From: Arenibacter sp040216555 | Lineage (GTDB): Bacteria > Bacteroidota > Bacteroidia > Flavobacteriales > Flavobacteriaceae | Length of the DNA: 64,000 bases | Assembly: GCA_040216555.1 (NCBI GenBank) | Contig: JAVJOW010000033.1 | Span: 62,001 to 126,000, forward strand | Direction of reading: 5' to 3' | In this document: in pieces, positions 35,805 through 44,921 of the stretch | How positions within the stretch are numbered: position 1 is the first letter of the stretch | How the letters are laid out: every line of letters begins with the position of its first letter | Notes under the pieces: generated by a model | The model's database searches: none | What the model was told of the DNA's origin: nothing | Seen by the model: only the letters and a program-made list of their open reading frames with translations | Program-made: the position numbers and the translations under genes

Positions 35805-36679
35805 TCGTTTTCCAGTTGTTTTTTATATTCTTCTAAATTAGCCTTTATTTTATCATCCAGTTCCGGTTCCTTTATATCTTTGTATTTTTTTAACTCTTCA
35901 TGCAAAATACTGGCAACTATTAATCGGGCTGCCTTTTTGTTATCCGAAGGAATGACAAACCAAGGTGCATGTGGTTTTGATGTATTGTTAAGTGCATCCT
36001 CATAGCATTTTTGGTATTGACCCCAAATAAGCCTTTCTTTTAAATCGGTTGGGGAAAACTTCCAATTTTTCTTCCTTAATTTCAACCTTCGCAATAATCG
36101 TTGTCGCTGCTCTTCTTTGGACAAATGCAGAAAGAATTTAAATATGATTGTCCCATTTTCCGCAATATGTCGTTCAAAATTATTTATTTGTTCAAAGCGT
36201 TTGTCCCAAAAACTTTGATCAATGTCATCTAAACTATGGATCCCGGGAATATGTTCGTTCAATATGTATTCTGGATGTACCCTGGTCACCAAAACATTCT
36301 CATAATGCGTACGGTTAAAAACCCCAAATTTTCCCTTTGCCGGCAAGGCAATATAGTGCCGCCAAATATAATCGTGCTTTAATTCCAGTTCTGTTGGCAC
36401 CTTAAAACTATGGACCACCACTCCCCTAGCGTTAAAATCTTTGAATACTTCCCTAATCAAGCTATCCTTCCCTGCAGTATCGGTGCCCTGTAAGCAGATT
36501 AAAACGCTGTATTTGGCATGGGCATACATGGTATCCTGAAACTCCCCCAACTCTATCCTAACACTTTCCAGCGCTTTCCTTAATTTTTTATCAGAAGACT
36601 CCAAATCTTCCCTCGTATTTAGATCTGACAATTTAATTTCACTATCAACCTTATAGGTCGCTGCTTCTATGTTCTTCAT
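35801..36679 (-). CDS. ppk2: Polyphosphate kinase 2 family protein
   Basis: 292 residues, a single PPK2 domain. The P-loop LQGTDTAGKDS lies at about 63-73; further signatures are GVFNRTHYENVLVTRVHPE and KFFLHLSKEEQRQRLLRR. These enzymes pass phosphate between polyphosphate and nucleotides. The preferred direction and nucleotide cannot be told from this sequence. Operon with the M28 peptidase by a four-base overlap. Confidence 0.94.
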   Translation of the reverse strand: MKNIEAATYKVDSEIKLSDLNTREDLESSDKKLRKALESVRIELGEFQDTMYAHAKYSVLICLQGTDTAGKDSLIREVFKDFNARGVVVHSFKVPTELELKHDYIWRHYIALPAKGKFGVFNRTHYENVLVTRVHPEYILNEHIPGIHSLDDIDQSFWDKRFEQINNFERHIAENGTIIFKFFLHLSKEEQRQRLLRRLKLRKKNWKFSPTDLKERLIWGQYQKCYEDALNNTSKPHAPWFVIPSDNKKAARLIVASILHEELKKYKDIKEPELDDKIKANLEEYKKQLENE

Positions 36680-37090
36680 GAATACGTTTTAGTGCCCCAT
36701 TGTTGAGCAATTAAAAACAAAAAATATATGAAATTTTTCATATTACCTAAAAGTTAGGGACAGAATCCCCTAAGCAATGGGATTTATTCAATAATTGTTA
36801 AATAATATGTCTTCTCCTAAGCCTTATGACCCTAGTAGGCCATTAGATCTTAACTGAGATAAAGAATTGCCTTACCCTTCCAAATAGCGATAGAATCTTA
36901 TGGAATTTTATCGATTATTTACATGGAAACCCAGATCAAAAAATAACCATATAACCATGGAAAGTTTCAGTTGGTCTAAAAAAATGGTCAATATCTGTAC
37001 TTCATCGAAAAAATATAAAAAAACAAAGTCGTAAGATTACCTTTACAAAGTTATATTTCCCAGTATAACAATAAACTAAAACCTACTTTT
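36680..37090. other. Intergenic region, no gene seen
   Basis: 411 bp between divergent genes. TACCTTTA at 37038-37045 is one base from the -7 consensus and could serve the gene at 37091; otherwise nothing is recognised. Confidence 0.5.
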
Positions 37091-37780
37091 ATGAGACTTT
37101 CCGTTATAGCTGTTTGTTCTTTGGCGTTGTTTATTTTTTCTTCCTTTAAGAGCAACAAAGCCTGTGAATATGCCGGTTCCAATATTGGCTACATCCAATC
37201 TCAAACTGAAAAGGCAATAGCCACCGAGGACATTAACATGTCCAAATATTTCGCCTATAAAGCGTTGAACGCCATAGTGAAATCCAAGTCGCAATTAGAG
37301 GATTGTGGCTGTGAGCACGCTATGGAACTTATAGACGAAAGTTCTGTTAACTTAACCAACGCCACCAAAGCTACCTCCCTGCCAAGTGTTAAAATATTAT
37401 TAAAAAAGGCTTTGGACAACGCTTTGGGAAGTAAGGAAGCCTTGGATGAACACGGCTCCCATGACAGTAGGTACAATAATGATGTTCTGGCCATGAATAC
37501 CAAGACTTCCATAGCTGAAAAAGAATCGCACAAACCTCTGGATAAAAATACCCTTGAAATAAAAGTGGATATTGCTTTGGAAAAGTTCAAAGAATCTTTG
37601 GACAAGGTGGTAGAGTCTGTGGACTGCAAAGAAGCCACGGCATTTGCTCAAAACGTGTACAATATTTGTGAACAGCAACTTATGAAGCCTAATCTTTCCG
37701 AAGGCAAAAAGTATTATAACTTAAAAACCAAGGAAATTGCTGCCAACGCCCTTAAAAAGTTGAATGGCTGCGTGAACTAA
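37091..37780 (+). CDS. Exported helical protein of unknown function
   Basis: 229 residues. A signal-like hydrophobic start (about 3-18) leads to a mature protein that opens NKACEYAGSN. It is mostly helical and has cysteines at about 26, 74, 76, 180, 195 and 227 that could form disulfides (EDCGCEHA; VDCKEA; NICEQQ; NGC). The two halves look alike in plan (helical hairpin, then C-x-C or C pair), suggesting an internal duplication. Not assigned to a family. It stands alone between a divergent ppk2 and a convergent regulator gene. Confidence 0.85.
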   Translation: MRLSVIAVCSLALFIFSSFKSNKACEYAGSNIGYIQSQTEKAIATEDINMSKYFAYKALNAIVKSKSQLEDCGCEHAMELIDESSVNLTNATKATSLPSVKILLKKALDNALGSKEALDEHGSHDSRYNNDVLAMNTKTSIAEKESHKPLDKNTLEIKVDIALEKFKESLDKVVESVDCKEATAFAQNVYNICEQQLMKPNLSEGKKYYNLKTKEIAANALKKLNGCVN

Positions 37781-37932
37781 GAATTAGTGCTGGAAAATAA
37801 AACAGGCGGGGATTAATTCCCAAGGGGCTAATTCTACAGAAACCTTATTCGCGCTTTATATTTGCTACTCCCTATTCTTCACATTTCTTCTTGTACTCCC
37901 ATTTAGCCCTGAACCGTTATAAACAATGTTGC

Positions 37933-39096
37933 TTATTTACTGGCAAAAGATTTTACATCTTCCTCGGTTACTTCATTGCCCCCAAGTATTATAAGGCGCT
38001 CCACAACATTTCTCAATTCCCTAATATTTCCGGTCCAATCATAACCCTTTAGTAAAGCAATGGCCTTTGCCGAAAAAGTTTTGGGAGCACTTCCTTGCTC
38101 GGCCGCTATTTTTTCGGAGAAATGCTTTATGAGCAATGGAATATCATCCCTTCTTTCGTTTAAGGCAGGAACCTTAATCAGTATTACGGCCAACCTATGG
38201 TATAGATCTTCACGGAACCTTCCATTTTCTATTTCCTTTTTTAGGTCCTTATTGGTCGCGGCCACTACCCTGACATCTACTTTGATATCTTTATCCGATC
38301 CAACCCTGCTTATTTTATTTTCCTGAAGTGCCCTAAGCACTTTTGCTTGGGCAGAGAGGCTCATATCTCCAATTTCATCCAAAAATATGGTTCCACTATT
38401 TGCCGCCTCAAATTTTCCGGCCCTATCCTTTACAGCTGAAGTAAAAGCTCCCTTAACGTGTCCAAAAAGTTCGCTTTCAATTAATTCGGAAGGAATCGCC
38501 GCACAGTTGACTTCTATCAAAGGATTGGCATTTCGTTCGCTTTTTTCATGTATCCAATGGGCCACAAGTTCCTTACCAGTACCATTGGAACCCGTAATAA
38601 GGACTCTGGCATCGGTAGGGGCCACCTTCTCAATCATTTCCTTGATCACTGAGATTTCCTTACTTTCCCCGATCATTTCATAGTTCTTACTAACTTTTTT
38701 CTTTAAGATCTTGTTTTCTAACACCAAATCCTTTCTGTCCAAAGCATTGCGCACCGTAGTCAACAACCTGTTAAGATCAGGGGGTTTGGAAATATAATCG
38801 AAGGCCCCTAGTCTCATGGTATTCACGGCCGTATCCAGGTCTCCATGTCCTGAAATCATAATAAAGGGAATTTCAGGCTTTATTTTTCTTGCTGCTACCA
38901 AAACCTCCACCCCGTCCATTTTGGGCATCTTTATATCGCACAGCACAAGGTCAAAATCATTCTTTTTTATTGTTTCCAATCCCATCAACCCATCTTCGGC
39001 CTCCTCTACTTTATAATTTTCATTTTCTTCCGAAAGGATTTTCACCAAAACCCTTCTAATGGCCGATTCATCCTCTATAACTAGTATTTTAGACAT
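37933..39096 (-). CDS. Sigma-54-interacting response regulator without DNA-binding domain
   Basis: 387 residues. Receiver domain 1-120 with phosphoacceptor D54 (LCDIKMP), then an AAA+ domain with Walker A GSNGTGKE (169-176), the sigma-54 contact loop as GAFTSA (216-221; usual GAFTGA), Walker B GTIFLDEI (235-242), NGRFREDLYHRL and WTGNIRELRNVVERL. The protein ends 15 residues or so after that, with no C-terminal Fis-type helix-turn-helix, so it probably activates sigma-54 polymerase from solution or through a partner. Last gene of the exporter-MscS-outer membrane protein operon. Confidence 0.94.
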   Translation of the reverse strand: MSKILVIEDESAIRRVLVKILSEENENYKVEEAEDGLMGLETIKKNDFDLVLCDIKMPKMDGVEVLVAARKIKPEIPFIMISGHGDLDTAVNTMRLGAFDYISKPPDLNRLLTTVRNALDRKDLVLENKILKKKVSKNYEMIGESKEISVIKEMIEKVAPTDARVLITGSNGTGKELVAHWIHEKSERNANPLIEVNCAAIPSELIESELFGHVKGAFTSAVKDRAGKFEAANSGTIFLDEIGDMSLSAQAKVLRALQENKISRVGSDKDIKVDVRVVAATNKDLKKEIENGRFREDLYHRLAVILIKVPALNERRDDIPLLIKHFSEKIAAEQGSAPKTFSAKAIALLKGYDWTGNIRELRNVVERLIILGGNEVTEEDVKSFASK

Positions 39097-39107
39097 AATT
39101 AAGTATT

Positions 39108-39986
39108 TTAAATTCCAATTCTAAAACCTGTTCTAAAATAGAAACTAGGTTGATCGTTCAATGTAAAAATATCATTTCGGTCTTCATCCCTCAACACCCC
39201 TGCCTGAAACAAGGTGTGACCGGCGTAGCCATAGAAGAAAATATTTTTGGCCACTGCATATTGGTATCCCAATGTAAACAAAGCCACGGAGGTGGAAATG
39301 GAAGAAGCAACACCAGAATCCGAGCTAATGACCGTATTCTGTAAATTAACGTAATATCCATCCAAAATAAACTCCGTTTGCAACATATGGTTCTCGTTGA
39401 AAAAGTACTTCATGCCACTTTTGGGAGCCCCTACCACATAGGCCCAATTGGGATGAAACCTTTTTTCGAAATAGACTAAGGGCAAGGGCACTCTAACGGC
39501 CACAGTGGAGTTATAGGCTATTCCCAATACCAAGCGCGTTGGTTTCTCTATTTTTGGCCTATCCCGAAGCGCCCCTACCGTCACGTTCACGGAGACATCC
39601 CCTTGACCAATATCGTTGGTTAAAGTGGACGACAGGCGAGGTGTTAAGACCCCAACAAAACGCCAATCTTGATTGTACTGCAATATGTAAGCCATATTTA
39701 AATCGGCCACATGAAAAGTTTCTGTAATTAAATCGTCATAAGGTGTTCTACGATTTAGGTCGTAAGCAATGCGATTGTATTCGCCCCCTACAATAATATT
39801 GTCATTCTTGCCGACTTTAATTGGCATGTTGGCCACCAATTTAATTCTGGATAATTTTGCTTCAGCCGTATTTCTAGGCATTAGCATATACTCTAACCTA
39901 AAAACATCCGGAGTTTGGGCAATACAAAAATTGTACGACAAAAGGAATATCCATATACATTCCCTACCCTTTATTCTAATTCCCAT
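39108..39986 (-). CDS. Outer-membrane beta-barrel-like protein
   Basis: 292 residues from ATG 39986, chosen because a signal peptide starts there (MGIRIKG ... YNFCIAQ); the frame can be extended to 40043. The mature part is a run of alternating hydrophobic and aromatic strands (FRLEYMLMP, IIVGGEYNRIAYD, FVGVLTPRLSSTL ...) and ends with an aromatic-rich strand FYFRTGFRIGI, as expected for an outer-membrane barrel. The closest match I can suggest is the DUF6268 group. It overlaps the mscS stop by 11 bases, and the regulator gene starts 11 bp after it. Confidence 0.82.
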   Translation of the reverse strand: MGIRIKGRECIWIFLLSYNFCIAQTPDVFRLEYMLMPRNTAEAKLSRIKLVANMPIKVGKNDNIIVGGEYNRIAYDLNRRTPYDDLITETFHVADLNMAYILQYNQDWRFVGVLTPRLSSTLTNDIGQGDVSVNVTVGALRDRPKIEKPTRLVLGIAYNSTVAVRVPLPLVYFEKRFHPNWAYVVGAPKSGMKYFFNENHMLQTEFILDGYYVNLQNTVISSDSGVASSISTSVALFTLGYQYAVAKNIFFYGYAGHTLFQAGVLRDEDRNDIFTLNDQPSFYFRTGFRIGI

Positions 39987-40872
39987 TACCAATATCCTTT
40001 TTTTCGACCTGCATGGTTTGAATTGGACGGGATTGAAATACATGAACGTCCCTTTGAGGAAATGGAATACTTATATTGTGATCCCTAAATTTAGCATCAA
40101 TAATATACCTCATAGCACTTTTAATTTTTGGATCTCCATAACTGTCATTGATGAAAAAATTGATGGAAAACAACAAAGCAGAATCCCCAAAATCTTCAAA
40201 AAGTACAAATGGCTTGGGATTTTTTAAGACCCCTTTCTGTTCACTAGCTATATTTTCCAAAATTTTAGTCACCAAAACAACATCGCTTCCATAAGCCACT
40301 CCAACCTTAACGCTCTCTCTAGTGCTTTTATGATTTTGGGTATAATTATATATACTATCCGTTAAAAATTGATGGTTGGGAATTATGATCACTTTGTCAT
40401 CCCTTGTAAGTGCTCTAGTAGTCCTCAATCGTATTTCAAATACCTGTCCTACTTTTTGATTTACCTCCACAATATCCCCTACGCGCAACGACTGATCCAT
40501 AATAATCAGAATACCGGAGATGATGTCTTGGAACAAATATTGAAGGGCAAATCCCAAACCAACAAACAGCGCCGCCGATGCGGTCAACAAGACAGTGAGA
40601 TTGACGCCTGAGGTATGTAGGATAACCAATACCACCAATATGTAGAACAAGTATCTTAAAAATCCAAAAACGCTAATAAACTTATTCTTGTCCTCCTCGG
40701 GCAACTTTGCAGTAACCAATCTGTGAAATAGTTTTAGGGCATAGTTAACTACGACCAAAGAAATAATAACAGTTAAAAAGGTAGCTGCAGTTATATCCAC
40801 CTTGTCTCCATTCCAAATTTTGTAGGCGAGAAATTCATCCAAAACCTTTAAAATACTCTTTATTTCTTCCAT
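39976..40872 (-). CDS. Small-conductance mechanosensitive channel (MscS family)
   Basis: 298 residues with two or three membrane helices (about 25-115), the pore helix region LTASAALFVGLGFALQYL, then GILIIMDQSLRVGDIVEVNQKVGQV and a soluble vestibule domain. It opens under membrane tension to release solutes during osmotic down-shock. It starts one base after the ABC permease stop, so it is in the same transcript. Confidence 0.94.
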   Translation of the reverse strand: MEEIKSILKVLDEFLAYKIWNGDKVDITAATFLTVIISLVVVNYALKLFHRLVTAKLPEEDKNKFISVFGFLRYLFYILVVLVILHTSGVNLTVLLTASAALFVGLGFALQYLFQDIISGILIIMDQSLRVGDIVEVNQKVGQVFEIRLRTTRALTRDDKVIIIPNHQFLTDSIYNYTQNHKSTRESVKVGVAYGSDVVLVTKILENIASEQKGVLKNPKPFVLFEDFGDSALLFSINFFINDSYGDPKIKSAMRYIIDAKFRDHNISIPFPQRDVHVFQSRPIQTMQVEKKDIGNGN

Positions 40873-40873
40873 A

Positions 40874-42211
40874 CTAATATTTCAGCCATTTTAGCAAATC
40901 CTTATAAGAAGGTTTTTTTCCGTACATCAATATTCCCACCCTATATATTTTGGCCGCCAACCATACAATACCTATAAAAGTGATAATCAATAGAAGAATT
41001 GAAACTACGACCTCCCAAATAGGCACCCCTCCTTCCCCAATACCCCCTGGTAACCGCATGAGCATTACAATAGGTGATGTTAATGGAAATAAAGAGAATC
41101 CTACAGCAATAGGACCATGAGGATTATTAAAGACCGAAAAGAAACCTACATAAATGGCCAACATTAAAGGTAATATTATAGGGAAAATAAACTGTTGTGT
41201 ATCTGTTTCATTGTCCACCGCAGCCCCTATTGCTGCATATATTGAGCTATATATTAGGTAGCCCAGGACAAAATAGATCACAAAAAAACAAATAAGCATT
41301 ATCCAAGGAATCCTAAAAAGTTCGTTCGCATATAATTGCATGGCAGAATCGGATGCTGCCACATAGGCAGCCCCCCCTATCAAGCCAGGTGCATTATTTG
41401 CACCGGTATTAATGGCGGATGGATCTATGTCAAAAACCAGAATCAATACACCAAACATTAAAAAAGCCGAAATAATCCAAATAGCGAACTGGGTAACTCC
41501 GGCCAAGGAGGTACCGATAATTTTTCCCAGCATAAGCTGAAAAGGTTTTACCGAAGAGATGATAACTTCTATTATCCTGGTCGTTTTTTCCTCTATTACG
41601 CTACGCATAACAAATCCACCATAAATAATGATAAACATCATAATCAGGTACCCGAATGCCCCGCCTATGAACGCCTTTATTTCAGTTATTCCTTTCAGGT
41701 TCTGTTCCCCGGTAAAGGTTGCAGTTTTAATTTCAAAATTATTGCCCACACTCTCAAAATCGGATACTGAAACCCCTAATTCCTGTAATCGTTGCATGCG
41801 CAAACGGTCTTCGAAGACATTTTCCAAATTATCCAATAGAGACGAACCCGGAGCGTCCTTGCTATAAAAGAAAGATCTGCTTGCCACTTGTTCCAAGTCT
41901 TGTTCGTTGGGGATGTAAAGCAGGCCATAAAATCCCATTTTTTGGATGGTGTCCTTGGCTGCCTGTAAGTCAATATCCTTAAACTTGACAAAGGAAGTGC
42001 TTTCCGTTCCCTGAAAATCTGTGGAAAAATAATTGCTCTCATTTAATATTCCAATAGTCCTTACTTCGTTATCGTTGATCTTGGTCAGATAAACAATAAG
42101 CACTACCATTCCCACCATGAGGATCGGACTCAAGAAAGTCATTACCACAAATGATTTATTTCTAACTTTTGCTAAATATTCGCGTTTAATGATCAGCGAT
42201 AACTTACCCAT
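40874..42211 (-). CDS. ABC-2 type transporter permease (NatB-like)
   Basis: 445 residues. One helix near 20-40, a large periplasmic domain (about 45-185), then five helices (about 190-440). The start, KLSLIIKREYLAKVRNKSFVVMTFLSPI, and FGYLIMMFIIIYGGFVMRSVIEEKTTRIIEVI are typical of NatB/YhaP sodium or drug exporters. The partner ATPase lies just upstream with a 5-bp gap. Confidence 0.93.
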   Translation of the reverse strand: MGKLSLIIKREYLAKVRNKSFVVMTFLSPILMVGMVVLIVYLTKINDNEVRTIGILNESNYFSTDFQGTESTSFVKFKDIDLQAAKDTIQKMGFYGLLYIPNEQDLEQVASRSFFYSKDAPGSSLLDNLENVFEDRLRMQRLQELGVSVSDFESVGNNFEIKTATFTGEQNLKGITEIKAFIGGAFGYLIMMFIIIYGGFVMRSVIEEKTTRIIEVIISSVKPFQLMLGKIIGTSLAGVTQFAIWIISAFLMFGVLILVFDIDPSAINTGANNAPGLIGGAAYVAASDSAMQLYANELFRIPWIMLICFFVIYFVLGYLIYSSIYAAIGAAVDNETDTQQFIFPIILPLMLAIYVGFFSVFNNPHGPIAVGFSLFPLTSPIVMLMRLPGGIGEGGVPIWEVVVSILLLIITFIGIVWLAAKIYRVGILMYGKKPSYKDLLKWLKY

Positions 42212-42216
42212 GAATA

Positions 42217-43140
42217 TTATTTGGATTGAACGGTTCTAATAAATATGTCGTTAGCCGACGGAATTGTCTCCATGAATTTATTGACATTTGCCTTGCCCGA
42301 TAAATGGGATAGAAAGGGACCAGTATCCTCAGAGGGCAATTGCACAGTAAAATTTAGTTGCAATCCCTCATCTACATATTCCGAAGATAGAATCTGAAAT
42401 TTATCCTTTAGGTCCTCCAAAAGTCCGTTGGCACTTTGCACACCTAGCCCTACCTTATAAATATTATTTTTATACGCTTTTTTAATATCGCTAAGTTTCC
42501 CATCCAATATTTTTTCCGACTTATGCACCAAAGCAATATATTCACATAGTTCCTCAACGGATTCCATTCGGTGCGTAGAAAAAATTATGGTCGTGCCATT
42601 GTCCCTTAATTGAAGGATTTCATCCTTAATAAGGTTGGCATTTATAGGATCAAAACCGCTAAAGGGTTCATCAAAGATCAGAAGCTTTGGCTCGTGCAAA
42701 ACAGTAACAATAAATTGTATTTTTTGAGCCATCCCTTTAGAAAGTTCCTGTATTTTCTTGTTCCACCAATCTCCAATCTCCAATCTATCGAACCAATATT
42801 TTAACCTGATTTTGGCATCGGACTTTGACAGTCCTTTTAATTGGGCAAGATACAGGGCCTGCTCCCCTACTTTCATACTTTTATAAAGTCCCCTTTCCTC
42901 TGGCAAATATCCAATCATAGAAATATGTTGGGCCTGCAAAGGCTTACCATCAAAGAATATTGTCCCTTGATCCGGATAGATTATTTGATTAATTATCCGT
43001 ATTAATGTGGTTTTCCCGGCCCCGTTGGGTCCAAGTAGACCGTAGATGCTATTTTCGGGAATTTCCAATGAAACTTTGTTGAGAGCTATATGGCTCCCAA
43101 ACTGCTTGGAAACCTCATTAGCGACCAATATATTATTCAT
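42217..43140 (-). CDS. ABC transporter ATP-binding protein (NatA-like)
   Basis: 307 residues. Walker A GPNGAGKT (about 37-44), signature ELSKGMAQKIQF, Walker B LLIFDEPFSGFDP and H loop STHRM are all there; a C-terminal DUF4162-like extension of about 80 residues follows. Drives the permease encoded next. First gene of a five-gene minus-strand operon ending with the sigma-54-type regulator. Confidence 0.95.
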   Translation of the reverse strand: MNNILVANEVSKQFGSHIALNKVSLEIPENSIYGLLGPNGAGKTTLIRIINQIIYPDQGTIFFDGKPLQAQHISMIGYLPEERGLYKSMKVGEQALYLAQLKGLSKSDAKIRLKYWFDRLEIGDWWNKKIQELSKGMAQKIQFIVTVLHEPKLLIFDEPFSGFDPINANLIKDEILQLRDNGTTIIFSTHRMESVEELCEYIALVHKSEKILDGKLSDIKKAYKNNIYKVGLGVQSANGLLEDLKDKFQILSSEYVDEGLQLNFTVQLPSEDTGPFLSHLSGKANVNKFMETIPSANDIFIRTVQSK

Positions 43141-43397
43141 GCATGCAATTTCCCCAAAGATATATAATTGCTATTTAAGAGATAGGCTGGAAAATTATTA
43201 ATTGTACTTTTTCACATAATTTAACTTCGATAATTATCAAAGGTCAAGTCCACTATAAAATTCTGAAATTAGCTATACCAAAAAACGAAGAAAACAGAAT
43301 TGACCAAAAACGCCATGCACTTCCCATCATTTCCAAATCTATACCATCAACCATATTTATTACGCTCCTTCCGAGATTGTGGAGACTCCAACAAAGT

Positions 43398-43616
43398 GAT
43401 CCCGCCCTGGGCGGGATTAGTGCAACCAACCATATTCTTGGCGTTCATTTGGAACTAGGGGACATTCCAAGTAATAGATCCCGCCATGGGCGGGATTAGT
43501 TCAACCAGCCGTGTTTATTGCACCTCCTTCGGGGTTTATAAAAACGGAGTTTCACTAACATAACCCACCGGGCATAACGTTAAGATCCCGCCATGGGCGG
43601 GATTAGTTCAACCAGC
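43398..43616. repeat. Three copies of a 33-bp palindromic repeat (REP-like)
   Basis: Copies begin at 43398, 43477 and 43584. The core ATCCCGCC-nnn-GGCGGGAT can form an 8-9 bp hairpin and is followed by TTAG then TKCAACCA. Longer similarity also exists between units: a CTCCTT-GGG segment and GTTTCACTAA after copies 2 and 3, and a related CTCCTTC segment before copy 1, so the module is about 80-107 bp. It is much more GC-rich than its surroundings. Confidence 0.85.
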
Positions 43617-43660
43617 TATATTCAATGTGCTCCTTTGGGCTTTTGAAGATAGGGTTTCAC

Positions 43661-43698
43661 TAAAAAACAAAACCCACCCTCAACGAATCAAGGATGGG
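43661..43698 (-). terminator. dnaJ terminator
   Basis: Read on the minus strand, CCCATCCT pairs with AGGGTGGG (one wobble) followed by T-rich sequence (complement of 43661-43672), 90 bp after the dnaJ stop. Confidence 0.65.
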
Positions 43699-43787
43699 AA
43701 AAAAAATTGCTATGAAAAAGAAAATAATATTGGTTTCCCAATATTATCTCAAATATACGTTTTTTATTTAAAACGGTAAACCCTCTT

Positions 43788-44912
43788 TTAAGAGAACATA
43801 TCCTTGACCTTTTCAAAGAAAGATTTATCCGATTTCTCGGGCTTAGGCTCAAAATTTTCGTTATTCTGCATGCGTTCAAAAAAATCTTTTTGCTCTTTGT
43901 TCAATTCTTTGGGCGTCCAAACATTTACGTGAACCAATAAATCCCCACTGCCATATCCGTTTAGACTCGTAATACCTTTTCCTCTTAATCTTAAGATTTT
44001 ACCAGACTGTATACCAGTTTCCAATTTGATCCTTACCTTACCACCTACGGCATCAATCTCTTTAGAAGTCCCTAAAACTGCTTCAGAAATACTAATATAA
44101 AGATCATAATGAAGATTATCCCCTTCCCGCTTTAGCGTTTCGTGCTCTTCTGTCTCAATGGCCACCAATAGATCCCCGGGAACTCCATTCCCAGGAGCAT
44201 CGTTTCCTTTGTTTGGCACTTTTAACTGCATGCCATCCTCTACGCCGGCAGGAATATTGATACTCACCGTTTCCTCAGAAACCTTTAGACCATTGGCATC
44301 CGCATCACTGGGTTTCTTATCTATTATTTGACCACTGCCTCCACAGGCACTGCAGGTAGCTGCAGTCTGCATTCTACCGAGAATGGTATTGGTTATTTTA
44401 GTAACCTGTCCACGACCTCCACAGGTCCCACAGGTTTGGTAGGTTACCCCTTCTGCCTGAACTTTTCTCCTTACTTTTATTTTCTTTTCAACACCATTGG
44501 CAATTTCCTCCAGGGTAAGCTTAACCCTTATTCTTAGATTGCTTCCCTTAACACGTCGTTGGCCGCCACCACCACCGAATCCGGAAAAGCCGCTAAAGCC
44601 TCCACCGCCAAAGGCACCGCCGAAAATATCACCGAACTGACTAAAAATATCATCCATGTTCATACCGCCGCCGCCAAATCCGCCGCCACCCTCAAAAGCT
44701 GCATGGCCATATTGGTCATAACGAGCCTTCTTATTGGGGTCACTTAATACTTCATAAGCTTCGGCCGCTTTTTTGAACATTTCTTCCGCTTTGGCATCCC
44801 CTGGATTTTTATCTGGGTGGTATTCGATTGCTTTCTTGCGATAAGCCTTTTTTACTTCAGCCGCAGTAGCATTTTTACCAATGCCCAAGATATCATAATA
44901 ATCCTCCTTCAT
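43788..44912 (-). CDS. dnaJ: Chaperone protein DnaJ with half zinc finger
   Basis: 374 residues. J domain 1-70 with HPD at 32-34, a Gly/Phe-rich linker (about 74-118), a zinc region, and the C-terminal substrate domains. It stimulates DnaK ATPase and delivers unfolded clients. Only two of the usual four CxxCxGxG units remain: CGTCGGRG (161-168) and CSACGGSG (187-194), which correspond to units 2 and 3 (zinc centre II); units 1 and 4 are missing and replaced by plain sequence. Operon with grpE, 9 bp apart. Confidence 0.97.
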   Translation of the reverse strand: MKEDYYDILGIGKNATAAEVKKAYRKKAIEYHPDKNPGDAKAEEMFKKAAEAYEVLSDPNKKARYDQYGHAAFEGGGGFGGGGMNMDDIFSQFGDIFGGAFGGGGFSGFSGFGGGGGQRRVKGSNLRIRVKLTLEEIANGVEKKIKVRRKVQAEGVTYQTCGTCGGRGQVTKITNTILGRMQTAATCSACGGSGQIIDKKPSDADANGLKVSEETVSINIPAGVEDGMQLKVPNKGNDAPGNGVPGDLLVAIETEEHETLKREGDNLHYDLYISISEAVLGTSKEIDAVGGKVRIKLETGIQSGKILRLRGKGITSLNGYGSGDLLVHVNVWTPKELNKEQKDFFERMQNNENFEPKPEKSDKSFFEKVKDMFS

Positions 44913-44921
44913 AAAATATTT

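Larger units (their letters stand above)
43141..43787. other. Intergenic region with repeat cluster
   Basis: 647 bp without a plausible gene. It holds three GC-rich palindromic repeats (43398-43616) and the dnaJ terminator at 43661-43698. The left 200 bp are AT-rich and must hold the promoter of the ABC operon. Confidence 0.7.

Noticed and set aside
37800..37835. Fourth copy of the palindromic repeat (GGCGGGGATTAATTCCC)
   Set aside because: Only a partial match to the right half; the left arm is missing and the hairpin does not form.
43398..43616. CRISPR-like direct repeats
   Set aside because: Only three copies, irregular distances (79 and 107 bp), the spacers themselves share sequence, and no cas genes are present.
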